Shown here: one piece after another, positions 29,526 through 40,723 of the stretch | Position numbering within the stretch: the stretch's first letter is position 1 | Layout: each line of letters starts with the position of its first letter | Source: Aeromicrobium sp. Root472D3 | Lineage (GTDB): Bacteria; Actinomycetota; Actinomycetes; Propionibacteriales; Nocardioidaceae | Length of the DNA: 64,000 nucleotides | Direction of reading: 5' to 3' | Assembly (NCBI RefSeq): GCF_001426485.1 | Contig: NZ_LMET01000001.1 | Span: 2,555,078-2,619,077, forward strand | Notes under the pieces: model-generated | Told to the model about the DNA's origin: nothing | What the model saw: the letters and a program-made list of their open reading frames with translations, nothing else | Databases searched by the model: none | Program-made: the position numbers and the translations under genes

Positions 29526-31226
29526 GTGGCCGGACAGCACAGCGTCGAGGTGGCGCTCAAGGTCCCGTCCGTCGACGAGCTCGACGCGGCGCTGCAGAGC
29601 GCCGTCGACGACCGCGTCGCGTCCCGGATCGGTGCGCAGGACCCCACCCTGTGGGGCCCCGACGCCGAGTCCGAGGCGGCTGTCCGGCTCAGCTGGACCA
29701 GCCTCGCCGAGACGTCCCGCCCCCTCGTCGCCGAGATCGAGGCACTGCGCGACGAGCTCGCGACCAAGGGGCTCGACCACGTCGTGCTCTGCGGCATGGG
29801 CGGCTCGTCGCTGGCTCCCGAGGTCATCTGCCACACCGCCGACGTCGACCTGACGGTCCTCGACTCGTCGCAGCCCGACATGGTGCGCTCCGCCCTCGCC
29901 GACCGGCTCGACCGCACGGTCGTGGTCGTGTCGAGCAAGTCCGGTGGCACCGTCGAGACCGACAGCCAGCGGCGTGCCTACGAGCACGCGTTCACCGAGG
30001 CCGGCATCGACCCGCGCGAGCGCATCGTCGTCGTGACCGATCCCGGGTCGCCGCTCGACCAGCAGGCCACCGAGGCGGGCTACCGCGTTTTCCGGGCCGA
30101 CCCCCACGTCGGCGGGCGCTACTCCGCCCTGACGGCGTTCGGGCTGGTCCCGAGCGGCCTGGCCGGCGCCGACGTCGGTGAGCTGCTCGAGACCGCCCGC
30201 GAGGCCGCTCCCGTGCTGTTCGCCGACGACGTCGACAACCCGGCGCTGCGCCTCGGCGTCCTGCTGGGCGTCGCCAACGACCACGGCGTCGACAAGCTCG
30301 TGCTGGCCGATCGCTCCGGCAACGGCATCGGCGACTGGATCGAGCAGCTCGTGGCCGAGTCGACCGGCAAGCAGGGGCGCGGCATCCTGCCCGTCGTCGT
30401 GCCCGACGAGGACGCCCCCAACTTCGTCCCGTCCACGACCGACTCCGTCCTGGCCGTCATCGGCCAGCAGCAGGTGGGTGGCCTCGAGCGGGCCGCCGAG
30501 CTCGCCGGCAGCGTCGTGCACGCGACGCTGTCCGCCGCGTTCGGCGACAACCCGCAGGTCGACGACAGCCCCGTCCCGACGGCCCTGTCCGGCTACTCCA
30601 CCGTCGTCGACGGACCCCTCGGCGCGCAGATGCTGCTGTGGGAGATCGCCGTCGCGGTCGCCGGCCGCGCGATCGGCATCGACCCGTTCGACCAGCCCGA
30701 CGTCGAGAGCGCCAAGAAGGCGGCCCGCGAGCTGCTCGACGGCGCCGGCTCCGTGCCGACGCCCGACTTCACCGAGGACGGCATCGACGTCTACGGCTCG
30801 GGGTCGACCCTGGCCGAGGCGCTCGACCAGCTGCTCGACCAGATCGACGTCGAGCACGGCTACCTCGCGGTGCAGGTCTACCTCGACCGGCTCGCGCACG
30901 CCGGGTTCGCCGACGTCCGCGAGGAGCTGGCCGAGAACCTCGCCCGTCCCGTCACGTTCGGGTGGGGGCCCCGGTTCCTGCACTCGACGGGCCAGTACCA
31001 CAAGGGCGGGACGCCGAACGGCGTGTTCCTGCAGATCACCGGCACCCCGCTCGACGACCTGGCGATCGACGGCCGCGACTTCACGTTCGGCTCGTTCATC
31101 GACTCCCAGGCCGCCGGTGACGCCGCGGTGCTGCGCGACCACGGTCGCCCGGTCCTGCGGCTGCACCTGACCGACGTCGAGGCGGGGCTGGCCCGCGTCC
31201 GTGAGCTGGTCGCGCATGACAGCTGA
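29526..31226 (+). CDS. pgi: Glucose-6-phosphate isomerase
   Basis: The enzyme interconverts glucose 6-phosphate and fructose 6-phosphate and links glycolysis to this pentose phosphate cluster. The 566-residue protein has a GMGGSSLAPE motif near residue 91 and the SIS-type phosphate site SSKSGGTVET near 138. It is the divergent form found beside tal in many actinobacteria. GTG 29526 is 4 bases after the tal stop. Confidence 0.9.
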   Translation: MAGQHSVEVALKVPSVDELDAALQSAVDDRVASRIGAQDPTLWGPDAESEAAVRLSWTSLAETSRPLVAEIEALRDELATKGLDHVVLCGMGGSSLAPEVICHTADVDLTVLDSSQPDMVRSALADRLDRTVVVVSSKSGGTVETDSQRRAYEHAFTEAGIDPRERIVVVTDPGSPLDQQATEAGYRVFRADPHVGGRYSALTAFGLVPSGLAGADVGELLETAREAAPVLFADDVDNPALRLGVLLGVANDHGVDKLVLADRSGNGIGDWIEQLVAESTGKQGRGILPVVVPDEDAPNFVPSTTDSVLAVIGQQQVGGLERAAELAGSVVHATLSAAFGDNPQVDDSPVPTALSGYSTVVDGPLGAQMLLWEIAVAVAGRAIGIDPFDQPDVESAKKAARELLDGAGSVPTPDFTEDGIDVYGSGSTLAEALDQLLDQIDVEHGYLAVQVYLDRLAHAGFADVREELAENLARPVTFGWGPRFLHSTGQYHKGGTPNGVFLQITGTPLDDLAIDGRDFTFGSFIDSQAAGDAAVLRDHGRPVLRLHLTDVEAGLARVRELVAHDS

Positions 31227-32742
31227 CGTCGTCAACCCGCTGAGGGACCCCCGCGACCGGCGGCTCCCCCGCATCGCGGGACCCTGCAGCCTCATCATGT
31301 TCGGCGTCACGGGCGACCTGGCCAAGAAGAAGCTGATCCCCGCGGTCTACGACCTCGCCAACCGCGGGCTGCTGCCGCCGGGCTTCGCGCTCGTCGGCTT
31401 CGCCCGGCAGGACTTCGGCACGGAGTCGTTCTCCAAGGTCATCAAGCAGGCCGCCAAGGACGGTGCCCGCACCCCGTGGAGCGAGACGGTCTGGAAGCAG
31501 CTCGCAGCCGGCATCCGCTTCGTGCCGGGCGAGTTCGACGACGACGAGGCGTGGGAGCGCCTGGCCGACACGATGGCCGAGCTCGACGAGCAGCAGGGCA
31601 CGGGCGGCAACCACGCGTTCTACCTGTCGATCCCACCGGGCCTGTTCCCCGTCGTCGTCTCGCAGATCAAGAAGCACGGTCTCGCGGAGTCGTCGAAGGG
31701 CTGGCGACGCGTCGTCATCGAGAAGCCCTTCGGTCACGACCTCGCCTCGGCCGAGGAGCTCAACCGCATCGTCGCCGACGTGTTCACGAGCGAGTCGGTG
31801 TTCCGCATCGACCACTACCTCGGCAAGGAGACGGTGCAGAACATCTTGGCGTTCCGCTTCGCCAACGGCATGTTCGAGCCGATCTGGAACAGCCACTACG
31901 TCGACCACGTGCAGATCACGATGGCCGAGGACATCGGGATCGGATCGCGCGCCGGCTACTACGACGGCATCGGCGCCGCCCGCGACGTGATCCAGAACCA
32001 CCTGCTGCAGCTCATGGCGCTGATCGCGATGGAGGAGCCCGTCTCGTTCAACGCGTCGTCGCTGCGCCTCGAGAAGCAGAAGATCCTCGCCAACGCGCGT
32101 CCCGCCGCCGACATGGACCTGCACACCGCCCAGGCGCAGTACCTGGCCGGCTGGGCCGGCGGCGAGAAGGTGCGCGGCTACCTGGAGGAGGACGGCGTCC
32201 CCGACGGCTCACGGGCCGAGACCTACGCCGCGATCCGGGTCGACGTGTCGACGCGTCGCTGGGCCGGGGTGCCGTTCTACCTGCGCACCGGCAAGCGGCT
32301 CGGACGCCGCGTCACGGAGGTCGCCGTGATCTTCAAGCGGGCGCCGCACCAGCCGTTCAGCAAGAACGACGTCGAGGAGCTCGGCCAGAACGCGCTCGTC
32401 ATGCGCATCCAGCCCGACGAGGGCGTCACGCTGCGGTTCGGCGCGAAGGTGCCCGGCACGACGATGGAGATCCGCGACGTCAACATGGACTTCGCCTACG
32501 GCGGCGCCTTCGTCGAGAGCAGCCCCGAGGCGTACGAGCGCCTGATCCTCGACGTCCTGCTCGGCGATCCGCCGCTGTTCCCGCAGCACGAGGAGGTCGA
32601 GCTGGCCTGGAAGATCCTCGATCCCGTGATCGAGCACTGGAGCCGCAGCCCCACGATCGACACCTACCCGTCCGGCACGTGGGGCCCCGCGTCCGCCGAC
32701 GAGATGATGGCCCGCGACGGCCGCACCTGGAGGCGTCCGTAG
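31216..32742 (+). CDS. zwf: Glucose-6-phosphate 1-dehydrogenase
   Basis: This enzyme makes NADPH in the first step of the oxidative pentose phosphate pathway. The 508-residue protein has the nucleotide-binding GVTGDLAKK at residues 30-38, EKPFGHDL near 168, and the substrate motif RIDHYLGKE near 197. ATG 31216 overlaps the pgi 3' end by 11 bases. Confidence 0.96.
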   Translation: MTADVVNPLRDPRDRRLPRIAGPCSLIMFGVTGDLAKKKLIPAVYDLANRGLLPPGFALVGFARQDFGTESFSKVIKQAAKDGARTPWSETVWKQLAAGIRFVPGEFDDDEAWERLADTMAELDEQQGTGGNHAFYLSIPPGLFPVVVSQIKKHGLAESSKGWRRVVIEKPFGHDLASAEELNRIVADVFTSESVFRIDHYLGKETVQNILAFRFANGMFEPIWNSHYVDHVQITMAEDIGIGSRAGYYDGIGAARDVIQNHLLQLMALIAMEEPVSFNASSLRLEKQKILANARPAADMDLHTAQAQYLAGWAGGEKVRGYLEEDGVPDGSRAETYAAIRVDVSTRRWAGVPFYLRTGKRLGRRVTEVAVIFKRAPHQPFSKNDVEELGQNALVMRIQPDEGVTLRFGAKVPGTTMEIRDVNMDFAYGGAFVESSPEAYERLILDVLLGDPPLFPQHEEVELAWKILDPVIEHWSRSPTIDTYPSGTWGPASADEMMARDGRTWRRP

Positions 32743-32744
32743 CC

Positions 32745-33650
32745 ATGGAGATCGCACTCGAGAAGACCAACTCGTCGCGCATCGCGCGCGCCCTGGTGAA
32801 AGCCCGTTCCGCCGCGGGAAGCCCTGCGATGGACATGGTCCTGACGCTGCTGGTCGTCACCGACGACGAGAACGTCAGCGAGGCCCTGCGCACCGCGACG
32901 GCACTGTCGCGCGAGCACCCCTCGCGCGTCATCGGCGTCATCCTCGGCGACGGACGCGGCGCCGCCCAGCTCAACGCCAAGGTCAGGGTCGGTGAGAGCT
33001 CGTCCGGCGAGTCGATCCTGCTGCGCATCTCGGGCGAGCTGACCCGGCACGCCGAGTCGGTCGTCCTGCCGCTGCTGCTGCCCGACTCCCCCGTCGTCGT
33101 CTGGTGGCCCGGCAAGCCGCCGACCGATCCGTCCAAGGACGCGATCGGTCAGCTGGCGCGGCGTCGGCTCACCGACGCGGAGGCGACGTCGTCGCCCGTG
33201 CGCTCGCTCAAGGCCGTCGCCCGCTCCTACTCCCCCGGCGACACCGACCTGTCGTGGACGCGACTGACGCCGTGGCGGGCGCTGCTCGCCGCGGCGCTCG
33301 ACCAGTCGCCCGGCACCGTCACGGGCGGAACCGTCGTCGCCGGGTCGGGCAATCCCGCCGCTACGCTGCTGGTCGCGTGGCTCGAGAGCCGCCTCGGCAT
33401 CGACATCGTGACCCGGCGCAGCGAGTCGGCGCAGATCGCGTCGGTCGTGCTGAACACCTCGGCCGGCGACGTCGTGATCGAGCGCATCGACTCGGGCTCG
33501 TGCCACTTCAGCGTGCCGGGCTCGTCGCCGCGCGAGGTGCCCCTGGGCGCCCGGACGCTGGCCGAGCTGCTCGCCGAGGACCTGCGCCGGCTCGACGCCG
33601 ACGACATCTACGAGGACACCATCGCCCACATGCTGGAGAGGGACTCATGA
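32745..33650 (+). CDS. opcA: OpcA, glucose-6-phosphate dehydrogenase assembly factor
   Basis: OpcA is needed for full activity of glucose-6-phosphate dehydrogenase in cyanobacteria and actinobacteria. The 301-residue protein has the family block LPLLLPDSPVVVWWPGKPP near residues 105-125. It follows zwf after 2 bases and its stop overlaps the pgl ATG. Confidence 0.92.
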   Translation: MEIALEKTNSSRIARALVKARSAAGSPAMDMVLTLLVVTDDENVSEALRTATALSREHPSRVIGVILGDGRGAAQLNAKVRVGESSSGESILLRISGELTRHAESVVLPLLLPDSPVVVWWPGKPPTDPSKDAIGQLARRRLTDAEATSSPVRSLKAVARSYSPGDTDLSWTRLTPWRALLAAALDQSPGTVTGGTVVAGSGNPAATLLVAWLESRLGIDIVTRRSESAQIASVVLNTSAGDVVIERIDSGSCHFSVPGSSPREVPLGARTLAELLAEDLRRLDADDIYEDTIAHMLERDS

Positions 33651-34351
33651 GCACCACCGAGATCTTCCCCGACGCCGACGCGCTGGCCGACGCGATCGCC
33701 CGTCGGGTCGTCGACCGGCTGGCCGAGGTGCAGCGCAGCGGACGCACGCCGTCGATCGTCCTGACGGGTGGCACGATCGCCGTGAAGGCGTACGAGCGCA
33801 TCGAGGCCGGTGACGTCGACTGGGCCTCGGTCGACGTCTACTGGGGCGACGAGCGCTTCGTGCCGGCCGGCCACGCCGATCGCAACGACCAGCAGGCGCG
33901 CGACGCGTTCCTCACGCGCGTGGGGGTGCCCGCCGAGCGGCTGCACGCCATGCCGGCGTCCGACGAGGGCTTCCCCAGCATCGGGGCGGCCGCCGACGCG
34001 CACGCGTCCGTGCTGCCCGACGAGCCGTTCGACCTGGTGCTGCACGGCGTCGGACCCGACGGTCACATCGCCTCGCTGTTCCCCGGGTTCGCCCAGCTGC
34101 ACGAGACCGAGCGCCGCGTCGTCGACGTCGAGAACTCGCCCAAGCCGCCGCCCGAGCGGCTCTCGCTGACGCTCGCGACGCTGAACCACGCCGCCAGCGT
34201 CTGGCTGCTGGTGTCGGGCGACGGCAAGGCCGAGGCCGTGGCGCGTGCCCTGGGCGACGGCACGCTGGACGACTCCCCCGCGTCCGCCGCCCGCGGCACG
34301 GCCGAGACCGTCTGGCTGCTCGACGAGGCCGCGGCGTCCCGCCTGCCCTAG
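33647..34351 (+). CDS. pgl: 6-phosphogluconolactonase
   Basis: The enzyme hydrolyses 6-phosphogluconolactone, the product of Zwf. The 234-residue protein has the NagB/RpiA-like fold with LTGGTIAVKAYE near residue 39, VYWGDERFVP near 66 and GVGPDGHIASLFPG near 132. The start overlaps the opcA stop as ATGA. It ends the six-gene run and is followed by a strong terminator. Confidence 0.94.
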   Translation: MSTTEIFPDADALADAIARRVVDRLAEVQRSGRTPSIVLTGGTIAVKAYERIEAGDVDWASVDVYWGDERFVPAGHADRNDQQARDAFLTRVGVPAERLHAMPASDEGFPSIGAAADAHASVLPDEPFDLVLHGVGPDGHIASLFPGFAQLHETERRVVDVENSPKPPPERLSLTLATLNHAASVWLLVSGDGKAEAVARALGDGTLDDSPASAARGTAETVWLLDEAAASRLP

Positions 34352-34374
34352 GGCCGGCCGCGGGACCCGCACGA

Positions 34375-34416
34375 ACCGCGTCCGCCCACGGCACGATGGC
34401 CGTGGGCGGACGCGGT
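34375..34416. terminator. Bidirectional terminator between pgl and rbpA
   Basis: A perfect 18-bp stem starting ACCGCGTCCGCCCACGG with a 6-base loop lies between the convergent pgl and rbpA stops. No U tract follows on either strand. Confidence 0.75.
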
Positions 34417-34432
34417 GAGTCGCAGGAGCGGG

Positions 34433-34786
34433 CTAGAAGATGATCTCGCCGGACTTGCGCTTGGCGCGCAGGCCCTCGACGGCTTCCTTGAGGATCTCGT
34501 CGGCCTCGGTCTCGGAGCGACGCTCCTTCACGTAGGCGAGGTGCGTCTTGTACGGCTCGATCTTCTTGGCCGTCGGACGGTTGTCGGAGTCGACGCTCGC
34601 CGGCATGCCGCACCGGGGGCAGTCCCACGACTCCGGCACCTCGGCCTCGATCGCGAACTGCAGCTCGGTCGTGTGGTTGTTGATGCAGAAGAACGTCACG
34701 AACTGGCGCGGAGCCGCCTCGCCACGCTCGGCCTCACCCATGGGACCGGAGCCGATGCGGCTGCCCCGGATAGCACCTGCTGCCAC
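34433..34786 (-). CDS. rbpA: RNA polymerase-binding protein RbpA
   Basis: RbpA binds RNA polymerase and the principal sigma factor and stabilises open complexes in actinobacteria. The 117-residue protein has zinc-site candidates C34, H38, C56 and C59, with C56-P-R-C59 clear. The C-terminal sigma-interacting helix includes ADEILKEAVEGLRAKR. GTG 34786 shares one base with the secG stop (TAGTG), which implies coupled translation. Confidence 0.95.
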   Translation of the reverse strand: MAAGAIRGSRIGSGPMGEAERGEAAPRQFVTFFCINNHTTELQFAIEAEVPESWDCPRCGMPASVDSDNRPTAKKIEPYKTHLAYVKERRSETEADEILKEAVEGLRAKRKSGEIIF

Positions 34787-35022
34787 TAGTTACTCACCTT
34801 CAGGAGCAGGCCGAGTGCCACGATGCACACGACCCAGACGACTGCGATACCGACCGTGATGCGGTCGAGGTTGCGCTCGGCGACCGAGGAGCCGCCGAGG
34901 GAGCTGGACACGCCGCCACCGAACATGTCAGAGAGGCCGCCACCGCGTCCCTTGTGCATCAGGACCAGCACGATCATCAGCACACTGCTGATCGCGAGGA
35001 TGACCGAGAAAATCAGAATCAC
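34786..35022 (-). CDS. secG: SecG subunit of the Sec translocase
   Basis: This 78-residue protein has two membrane helices, near residues 2-22 and 54-75, joined by a Gly-rich loop (KGRGGGLSDMFGGG), as in SecG. It assists protein export through SecYE. GTG 35022 follows GAAGG at 7 bases. It sits between tpiA and rbpA, a usual actinobacterial order. Confidence 0.94.
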   Translation of the reverse strand: MILIFSVILAISSVLMIVLVLMHKGRGGGLSDMFGGGVSSSLGGSSVAERNLDRITVGIAVVWVVCIVALGLLLKVSN

Positions 35023-35038
35023 AACATGCCTTCGTTCG

Positions 35039-35842
35039 TCAGGCGCCGGACAGGTCCGGCATGGCGTAGAAGCGGGCGATCCCGGCGAACTCCTCCGGCT
35101 GGAGGCTTGCTCCGCCGACCAGGGCTCCGTCGACGTCCGACTTCGCCATGATGGCGGCGATGTTCGCCGCTTTCACCGACCCGCCGTAAAGGATACGCAA
35201 TGCAGCGGCCGTCTCCGACGACCAGGTCTCCTCGACCCGTCCGCGGATCGCGGCGCACACCTCCTGCGCGTCCTCGGGCGTCGCGACCTCGCCGGTGCCG
35301 ATGGCCCACACGGGCTCGTAGGCGATGACGACGTCGGCGAGCTGGTCGGCGGTCAGACCGGCCAGCGAGCCGTCGAGCTGCTCGAGGGTGTGGGCGACGT
35401 GGTCGCCGGCCTGGCGGACCTCGAGGCCCTCGCCGACGCACACGATCGGGCTGATGCCCGCCGCGAGCGCCTTGGTGGCCTTGACGTTGACGACGGCGTC
35501 GCTCTCGGCGTGGTGCTCGCGCCGCTCGGAGTGACCGACGACGACGTACGAGCAGCCCAGCTTGGCCAGCATGGCCGCCGAGATCTCGCCCGTGTAGGCG
35601 CCGCCGTCGTGCTCGGACACGTCCTGCGCGCCGTAGCCGATCGCCAGGTGGTCACCGTCGACGAGCGTCTGCACGCTGCGGATGTCGGTGAACGGCGGGA
35701 TGACGACGACCTCGGCCTTCTCGAAGTCGTGCTTCTTGTCCTGCAGCGTCCAGGCGAGCTTCTGGACGAGGACGACGGCTTCCTGGTGGTTGAGGTTGGA
35801 CTTCCAGTTGCCGGCCATCAGGGGCGTGCGTGCGGAGCTCAT
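35039..35842 (-). CDS. tpiA: Triosephosphate isomerase
   Basis: The enzyme interconverts dihydroxyacetone phosphate and glyceraldehyde 3-phosphate. Catalytic residues are K14 (GNWKSN), H104 (VGHSERRE) and E176 ([11 protein letters not shown]). The 267-residue length is normal. The ATG overlaps the pgk stop by 4 bases. Confidence 0.97.
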   Translation of the reverse strand: MSSARTPLMAGNWKSNLNHQEAVVLVQKLAWTLQDKKHDFEKAEVVVIPPFTDIRSVQTLVDGDHLAIGYGAQDVSEHDGGAYTGEISAAMLAKLGCSYVVVGHSERREHHAESDAVVNVKATKALAAGISPIVCVGEGLEVRQAGDHVAHTLEQLDGSLAGLTADQLADVVIAYEPVWAIGTGEVATPEDAQEVCAAIRGRVEETWSSETAAALRILYGGSVKAANIAAIMAKSDVDGALVGGASLQPEEFAGIARFYAMPDLSGA

Positions 35843-37050
35843 GCGTCTGCGTTCCTGTCGGTGGATTCTTCGAGGATGTCCAGGCCCGGGAGCGTCTTGC
35901 CCTCGAGGTACTCCAGGCTCGCGCCGCCACCGGTCGAGATGTGACCGAACTGCGCGTCGTCGAAGCCCAGCTGCCGGACGGCTGCGGCGGAGTCACCGCC
36001 GCCGACGACCGACAGGCCGTCGACCTCGGTCAGGGCCTGCGCGACCGAGCGGGTGCCCTCGGCGAACGACGCCATCTCGAACACGCCCATCGGGCCGTTC
36101 CAGAAGACCGTCTTCGAGCCGCGGATCACGTCGGCGAACGCCGCCGCCGAGTCGGGGCCGATGTCGAGCCCGAGCTGGTCGGACGGGATCGCGTCGGCCG
36201 CGACGGTCGTCGCATCGGCGTCGGCGAAGGCCGGTGCCACGACGATGTCGGTCGGCAGCACCAGCCGGACGCCCTGCGCCTCGGCCTGCTCGATGTAGCC
36301 GCGGGCGACGTCGAGCTGGTCGTCCTCGAGCAGGGACTTGCCGACCTCGTGGCCCTGGGCCTTGAGGAACGTGAAGACCATGCCGCCGCCGATCAGCAGG
36401 TTGTCGGCCTTGGACAGCAGGTTGTCGATGACACCCAGCTTGTCGGAGACCTTCGACCCGCCGAGCACGACGGTGTACGGACGCTCGGGGCTCTCGGTCA
36501 GGCGCTCGAGCACCGTGACCTCGGCCTCGACGAGCCCGCCGACGGCTGCCGGCAGACGCGTCGCGACGTCGTAGACGCTGGCCTGCTTGCGGTGGACGAC
36601 GCCGAAGCCGTCCGAGACGAACACGTCGGCCAGGGCCGCGAGCTCGTCGGCGAACGCACCGCGCACGGCGTCGTCCTTGCTGGTCTCGCCCTCGTTGAAC
36701 CGGACGTTCTCGAGCACCGCGACCTGGCCGTCCTGCAGGGCGGCGCTGATGCGGTGCGCCTGCGCGCCGACCGTGTCGCCCGCGAACAGCACGGGCGAGC
36801 CGAGCAGCTCACCCAGCCGCTCGGCGACCGGCTCGAGCGAGTAGTCGGGGTTGGGAACGCCGTCGGGACGGCCGAGGTGCGCCGTCACGAGCACGCGAGC
36901 GCCCGCGTCGGCGAGCCGCTTGATGGTCGGCACGCTGGCGCGCACGCGTCCGTCGTCCGCGATCTTCTTGCCGTCGAGCGGCACGTTGAGATCGCTGCGG
37001 ACGAGAACGCGCTTGCCGCGCAGGTCGCCGAGGTCCGAGACCGTGAGCAC
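35839..37050 (-). CDS. pgk: Phosphoglycerate kinase
   Basis: The enzyme makes ATP and 3-phosphoglycerate from 1,3-bisphosphoglycerate. The 403-residue protein has [10 protein letters not shown] near residue 18, TAHLGRPDG near 56, and the C-terminal nucleotide region [10 protein letters not shown] with [12 protein letters not shown] 37050 lies 4 bases after the gap stop. Confidence 0.97.
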   Translation of the reverse strand: MLTVSDLGDLRGKRVLVRSDLNVPLDGKKIADDGRVRASVPTIKRLADAGARVLVTAHLGRPDGVPNPDYSLEPVAERLGELLGSPVLFAGDTVGAQAHRISAALQDGQVAVLENVRFNEGETSKDDAVRGAFADELAALADVFVSDGFGVVHRKQASVYDVATRLPAAVGGLVEAEVTVLERLTESPERPYTVVLGGSKVSDKLGVIDNLLSKADNLLIGGGMVFTFLKAQGHEVGKSLLEDDQLDVARGYIEQAEAQGVRLVLPTDIVVAPAFADADATTVAADAIPSDQLGLDIGPDSAAAFADVIRGSKTVFWNGPMGVFEMASFAEGTRSVAQALTEVDGLSVVGGGDSAAAVRQLGFDDAQFGHISTGGGASLEYLEGKTLPGLDILEESTDRNADA

Positions 37051-37054
37051 GCGC

Positions 37055-38131
<1,077 letters not shown>

Positions 38132-38146
38132 TCACCTGCGTGTCGC

Positions 38147-38672
38147 GTTCCCCAGGGAGCCCGCCCGCGGCCGAACGAGATGCTCGTTCCCCAGGGAGGC
38201 CGCCCGCGGCCGAACGAGACCCTCGTTCCCCAGGGAGGCCGCCCGCGGCCGACCGTGAGCGAAGCGAGGGGAACCCACCCAAGCCCGATCGCTGACGTCC
38301 GCCTCGGTCGCTGGCGCTCCCTCACGGTCGCTCCGCTCCCTGGCGAACGAGACGCTCGTTCCCCAGGGAGGCCGCCCGCGGCCGACCGTGAGCGAAGCGA
38401 GGGGAACCCACCCCAGCCCGATCGCCGACCTCCGCCACGGTCGCTGGCGCTCCCTCACGGTCGCTCCGCTCCCTGGCGAACGAGATGCTCGTTCCCAGGG
38501 AGGCCGCCCGCGGCCGAACGAGATGCTCGTTCCCGGGGAGGCCGCCCGCGGCCGAACGAGACGCTCGTTCCCCAGGGAGGCCGCCTGCGGCCGACCGTGA
38601 GCGAAGCGAGGGGAACCCACCCAAGCCCGATCGCCGACCTCCGCCACGGTCGCTCCGCTCCCTGGCGAACGA
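38147..38672. repeat. Composite array of seven nested palindromic repeats
   Basis: Seven units begin GTTCCC near 38147, 38186, 38225, 38358, 38491, 38529 and 38567. Their lengths are 39, 39, 133, 133, 38, 38 and about 105 bases. The short core contains the palindrome GGCCGC-CC-GCGGCC, and each junction forms AACGAG-N3-CTCGTT. Three units carry an insert of about 94 bases. In units 3 and 4 it contains a further inverted pair, CGACCGTGAG and CTCACGGTCG. Unit 7 lacks about 20 bases between two CGGTCGCT copies. The array fills the gap between whiA and gap, and no gene was recognised in it. Confidence 0.9.
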
Positions 38673-38682
38673 ACGGGTGGGG

Positions 38683-39666
38683 TCAGTCGTCGGCGAGGGC
38701 GTCGTCACCCAGGGTCGACTCGGTGTCGGGGATGCCGAGGTCCTCGGCGCGCTTGTCGGCCATCGCCAGCAGACGGCGGATGCGGCCCGCGATGGCGTCC
38801 TTCGTCAGGGCCGGCTCGTGCAGCTGGCCGAGCTCCTCGAGGCTCGCCTGACGGTGCTCGACGCGCAGCGTGCCGGCCATCTTGAGGTGGTCGGGCACCT
38901 CGTCGCCGAGGATCTCCAGGGCACGCTGGGCGCGGGCGCCGGCCGCGACGGCGGCACGGGCCGAGCGGCGCAGATTGGCATCGTCGAAGTTGGCGAGCCG
39001 GTTGGCGGTCGCGCGCACCTCGCGGCGCATGCGGCGCTCCTCCCACGCCAGGAGCGACTCGTGGGCACCCAGGCGCGTCAGGAGCGCACCGATGGCCTCG
39101 CCGTCACGGATGACGACGCGGTCGATGCCACGCACCTCACGCGCCTTGGCGCTGATGCCGACCCGCCGTGCGGCGCCGACGAGCGCGAGGGCGGCCTCGG
39201 GGCTCGGGCAGCTGACCTCGAGGGCCGACGAGCGTCCGGGCTCGGTCAGCGAGCCGTGCGCCAGGAACGATCCGCGCCAAGCCGCGACGGCGTCGCACGA
39301 CGAGCCCGAGACCACCTGCGGCGGGAGACCGCGGATGGGACGTCCGCTGCCGTCGATCAGCCCGGTCTGACGGGCGAGGGCCTCGCCGTCCTTCGAGACC
39401 CGGACGACGTAGTGGGTGTCCTTGCGGATGCCGGCGTTCTGCATCACGAGGATCTCGCTGTCGTGGCCGTAGATCTCGGCGATGTCCTTGCGCAGGCGAC
39501 GCGCGGCCGCTCCGGTGTCGAGCTCGGCCTCGACCACGATGCGTCCCGACACGATGTGCAGGCCGCCCGAGAAGCGCAGGATCGAGGACACCTCGGCCTT
39601 GCGGCAGCACGACTTCGTGATGGTGGTGCTCGCGAGTTCCGCCTTGACCTGGGCCGTCATCGCCAT
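38683..39666 (-). CDS. whiA: WhiA, DNA-binding regulator
   Basis: WhiA has a LAGLIDADG homing-endonuclease-like N-terminal fold and a C-terminal helix-turn-helix. In streptomycetes it is needed for sporulation septation and it occurs throughout Gram-positive bacteria. The 327-residue protein has [18 protein letters not shown] near residue 20. Its C-terminal region reads [25 protein letters not shown], the DNA-binding motif. ATG 39666 and ATG 39660 are both possible starts. Confidence 0.95.
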   Translation of the reverse strand: MAMTAQVKAELASTTITKSCCRKAEVSSILRFSGGLHIVSGRIVVEAELDTGAAARRLRKDIAEIYGHDSEILVMQNAGIRKDTHYVVRVSKDGEALARQTGLIDGSGRPIRGLPPQVVSGSSCDAVAAWRGSFLAHGSLTEPGRSSALEVSCPSPEAALALVGAARRVGISAKAREVRGIDRVVIRDGEAIGALLTRLGAHESLLAWEERRMRREVRATANRLANFDDANLRRSARAAVAAGARAQRALEILGDEVPDHLKMAGTLRVEHRQASLEELGQLHEPALTKDAIAGRIRRLLAMADKRAEDLGIPDTESTLGDDALADD

Positions 39667-39742
39667 GCAGAAGTTCCCCTACCGAGTCGTCGTCGTCAGG
39701 CGTCCGGTCGTGCCGAGACCGCCTGAACGGATCGTGGACACC

Positions 39743-40723
39743 CTACGCCTGTCGCATGACGTGGCCGAATGCGGCCGCAAGACGTGCGGGGTCGTGCTGG
39801 TCGGAGTCGGGGCCCGTCGCCAGGTCGGAGACGAACAGCCGCGCGCCGAGTGCGTGGGCCGTCGCCTCGAGGGTTCCGCGGTCGTCGACCAGGCTCGTGT
39901 CGGCGATGACGGCGTCGAGTCGCAGCTCGGGCGCGTGGGCCGCCAGGACGTCGAGGTGGTCGGTGGGGCTCAGCCCCTCGGTCTCGCCGTGCTGCTCGGT
40001 CAGGTTGAGCACGAGCGCCCGCCTGGCCGGCGTCGAGATGAGGACGTCGCGCAGCCCCGGCACCAGCAGCGTCGGCATGATGCTCGTGAACCACGACCCC
40101 GGGCCGACGACGACCCAGTCGGCCGCCTCGACGGCCCGCACGGCCTCGGGGCATGCCGGCGGGTCGCTGGGGTCGAGCCGCACCGAGATGACCTGGCCGT
40201 CGGTCGACGCGACCTCGACCTGGCCGCGGACGACCGTCAGCCGGTCGGGCGCCGACCGCAGGTGCACGTCGGCCTCGATGTCGAGCGGCACGTCGGCCAT
40301 CGGCAGCACGCGTCCCTGCGCGCCGAGGAGGTCGCCGACCAGGTCGAGCCCGGCGACCTGGTCGCCGAGCTGGTCCCAGATCGCGGCGATCAGCAGGTTG
40401 CCGACCGCGTGACCGTCGAGCGGGCCGTCGCTGGAGAAGCGGTGCTGCAGGATGCCGGCCCACGTGCGCCCCCACTCGTCGTCGCCGCACAGCGCCGCCA
40501 GCGCCATGCGCAGGTCGCCGGGCGGCAGGCCGCCGAGCTCCTGGCGCAGACGTCCCGACGAGCCGCCGTTGTCGGCGACCGTGACGACCCCGGTCAGCTC
40601 GGTCGTCAGCCGGCGCAGCGCCGACAGGCTCGCCGCGAGACCGTGCCCTCCCCCGAGCGAGACGACCCGCAGGTCGCCCTCGAAGCGTTCGGGCCTCTCG
40701 GGGCGGGCGGGGCGCGCGATCAC
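39743..40723 (-). CDS. yvcK: YvcK/CofD-like gluconeogenesis factor
   Basis: YvcK proteins bind UDP-sugars and affect carbon metabolism and cell shape. The 326-residue protein has GGGHGLA at residues 24-30 and VADNGGSSGRLR near 48, both family motifs. GTG 40723 overlaps the rapZ stop as GTGA, in the conserved rapZ-yvcK-whiA order. Confidence 0.93.
   Translation of the reverse strand: MIARPARPERPERFEGDLRVVSLGGGHGLAASLSALRRLTTELTGVVTVADNGGSSGRLRQELGGLPPGDLRMALAALCGDDEWGRTWAGILQHRFSSDGPLDGHAVGNLLIAAIWDQLGDQVAGLDLVGDLLGAQGRVLPMADVPLDIEADVHLRSAPDRLTVVRGQVEVASTDGQVISVRLDPSDPPACPEAVRAVEAADWVVVGPGSWFTSIMPTLLVPGLRDVLISTPARRALVLNLTEQHGETEGLSPTDHLDVLAAHAPELRLDAVIADTSLVDDRGTLEATAHALGARLFVSDLATGPDSDQHDPARLAAAFGHVMRQA

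Noticed and set aside
38147-38672. The repeat array as a CRISPR locus
   Set aside because: The units follow each other directly with no unique spacers, and no cas genes are nearby.
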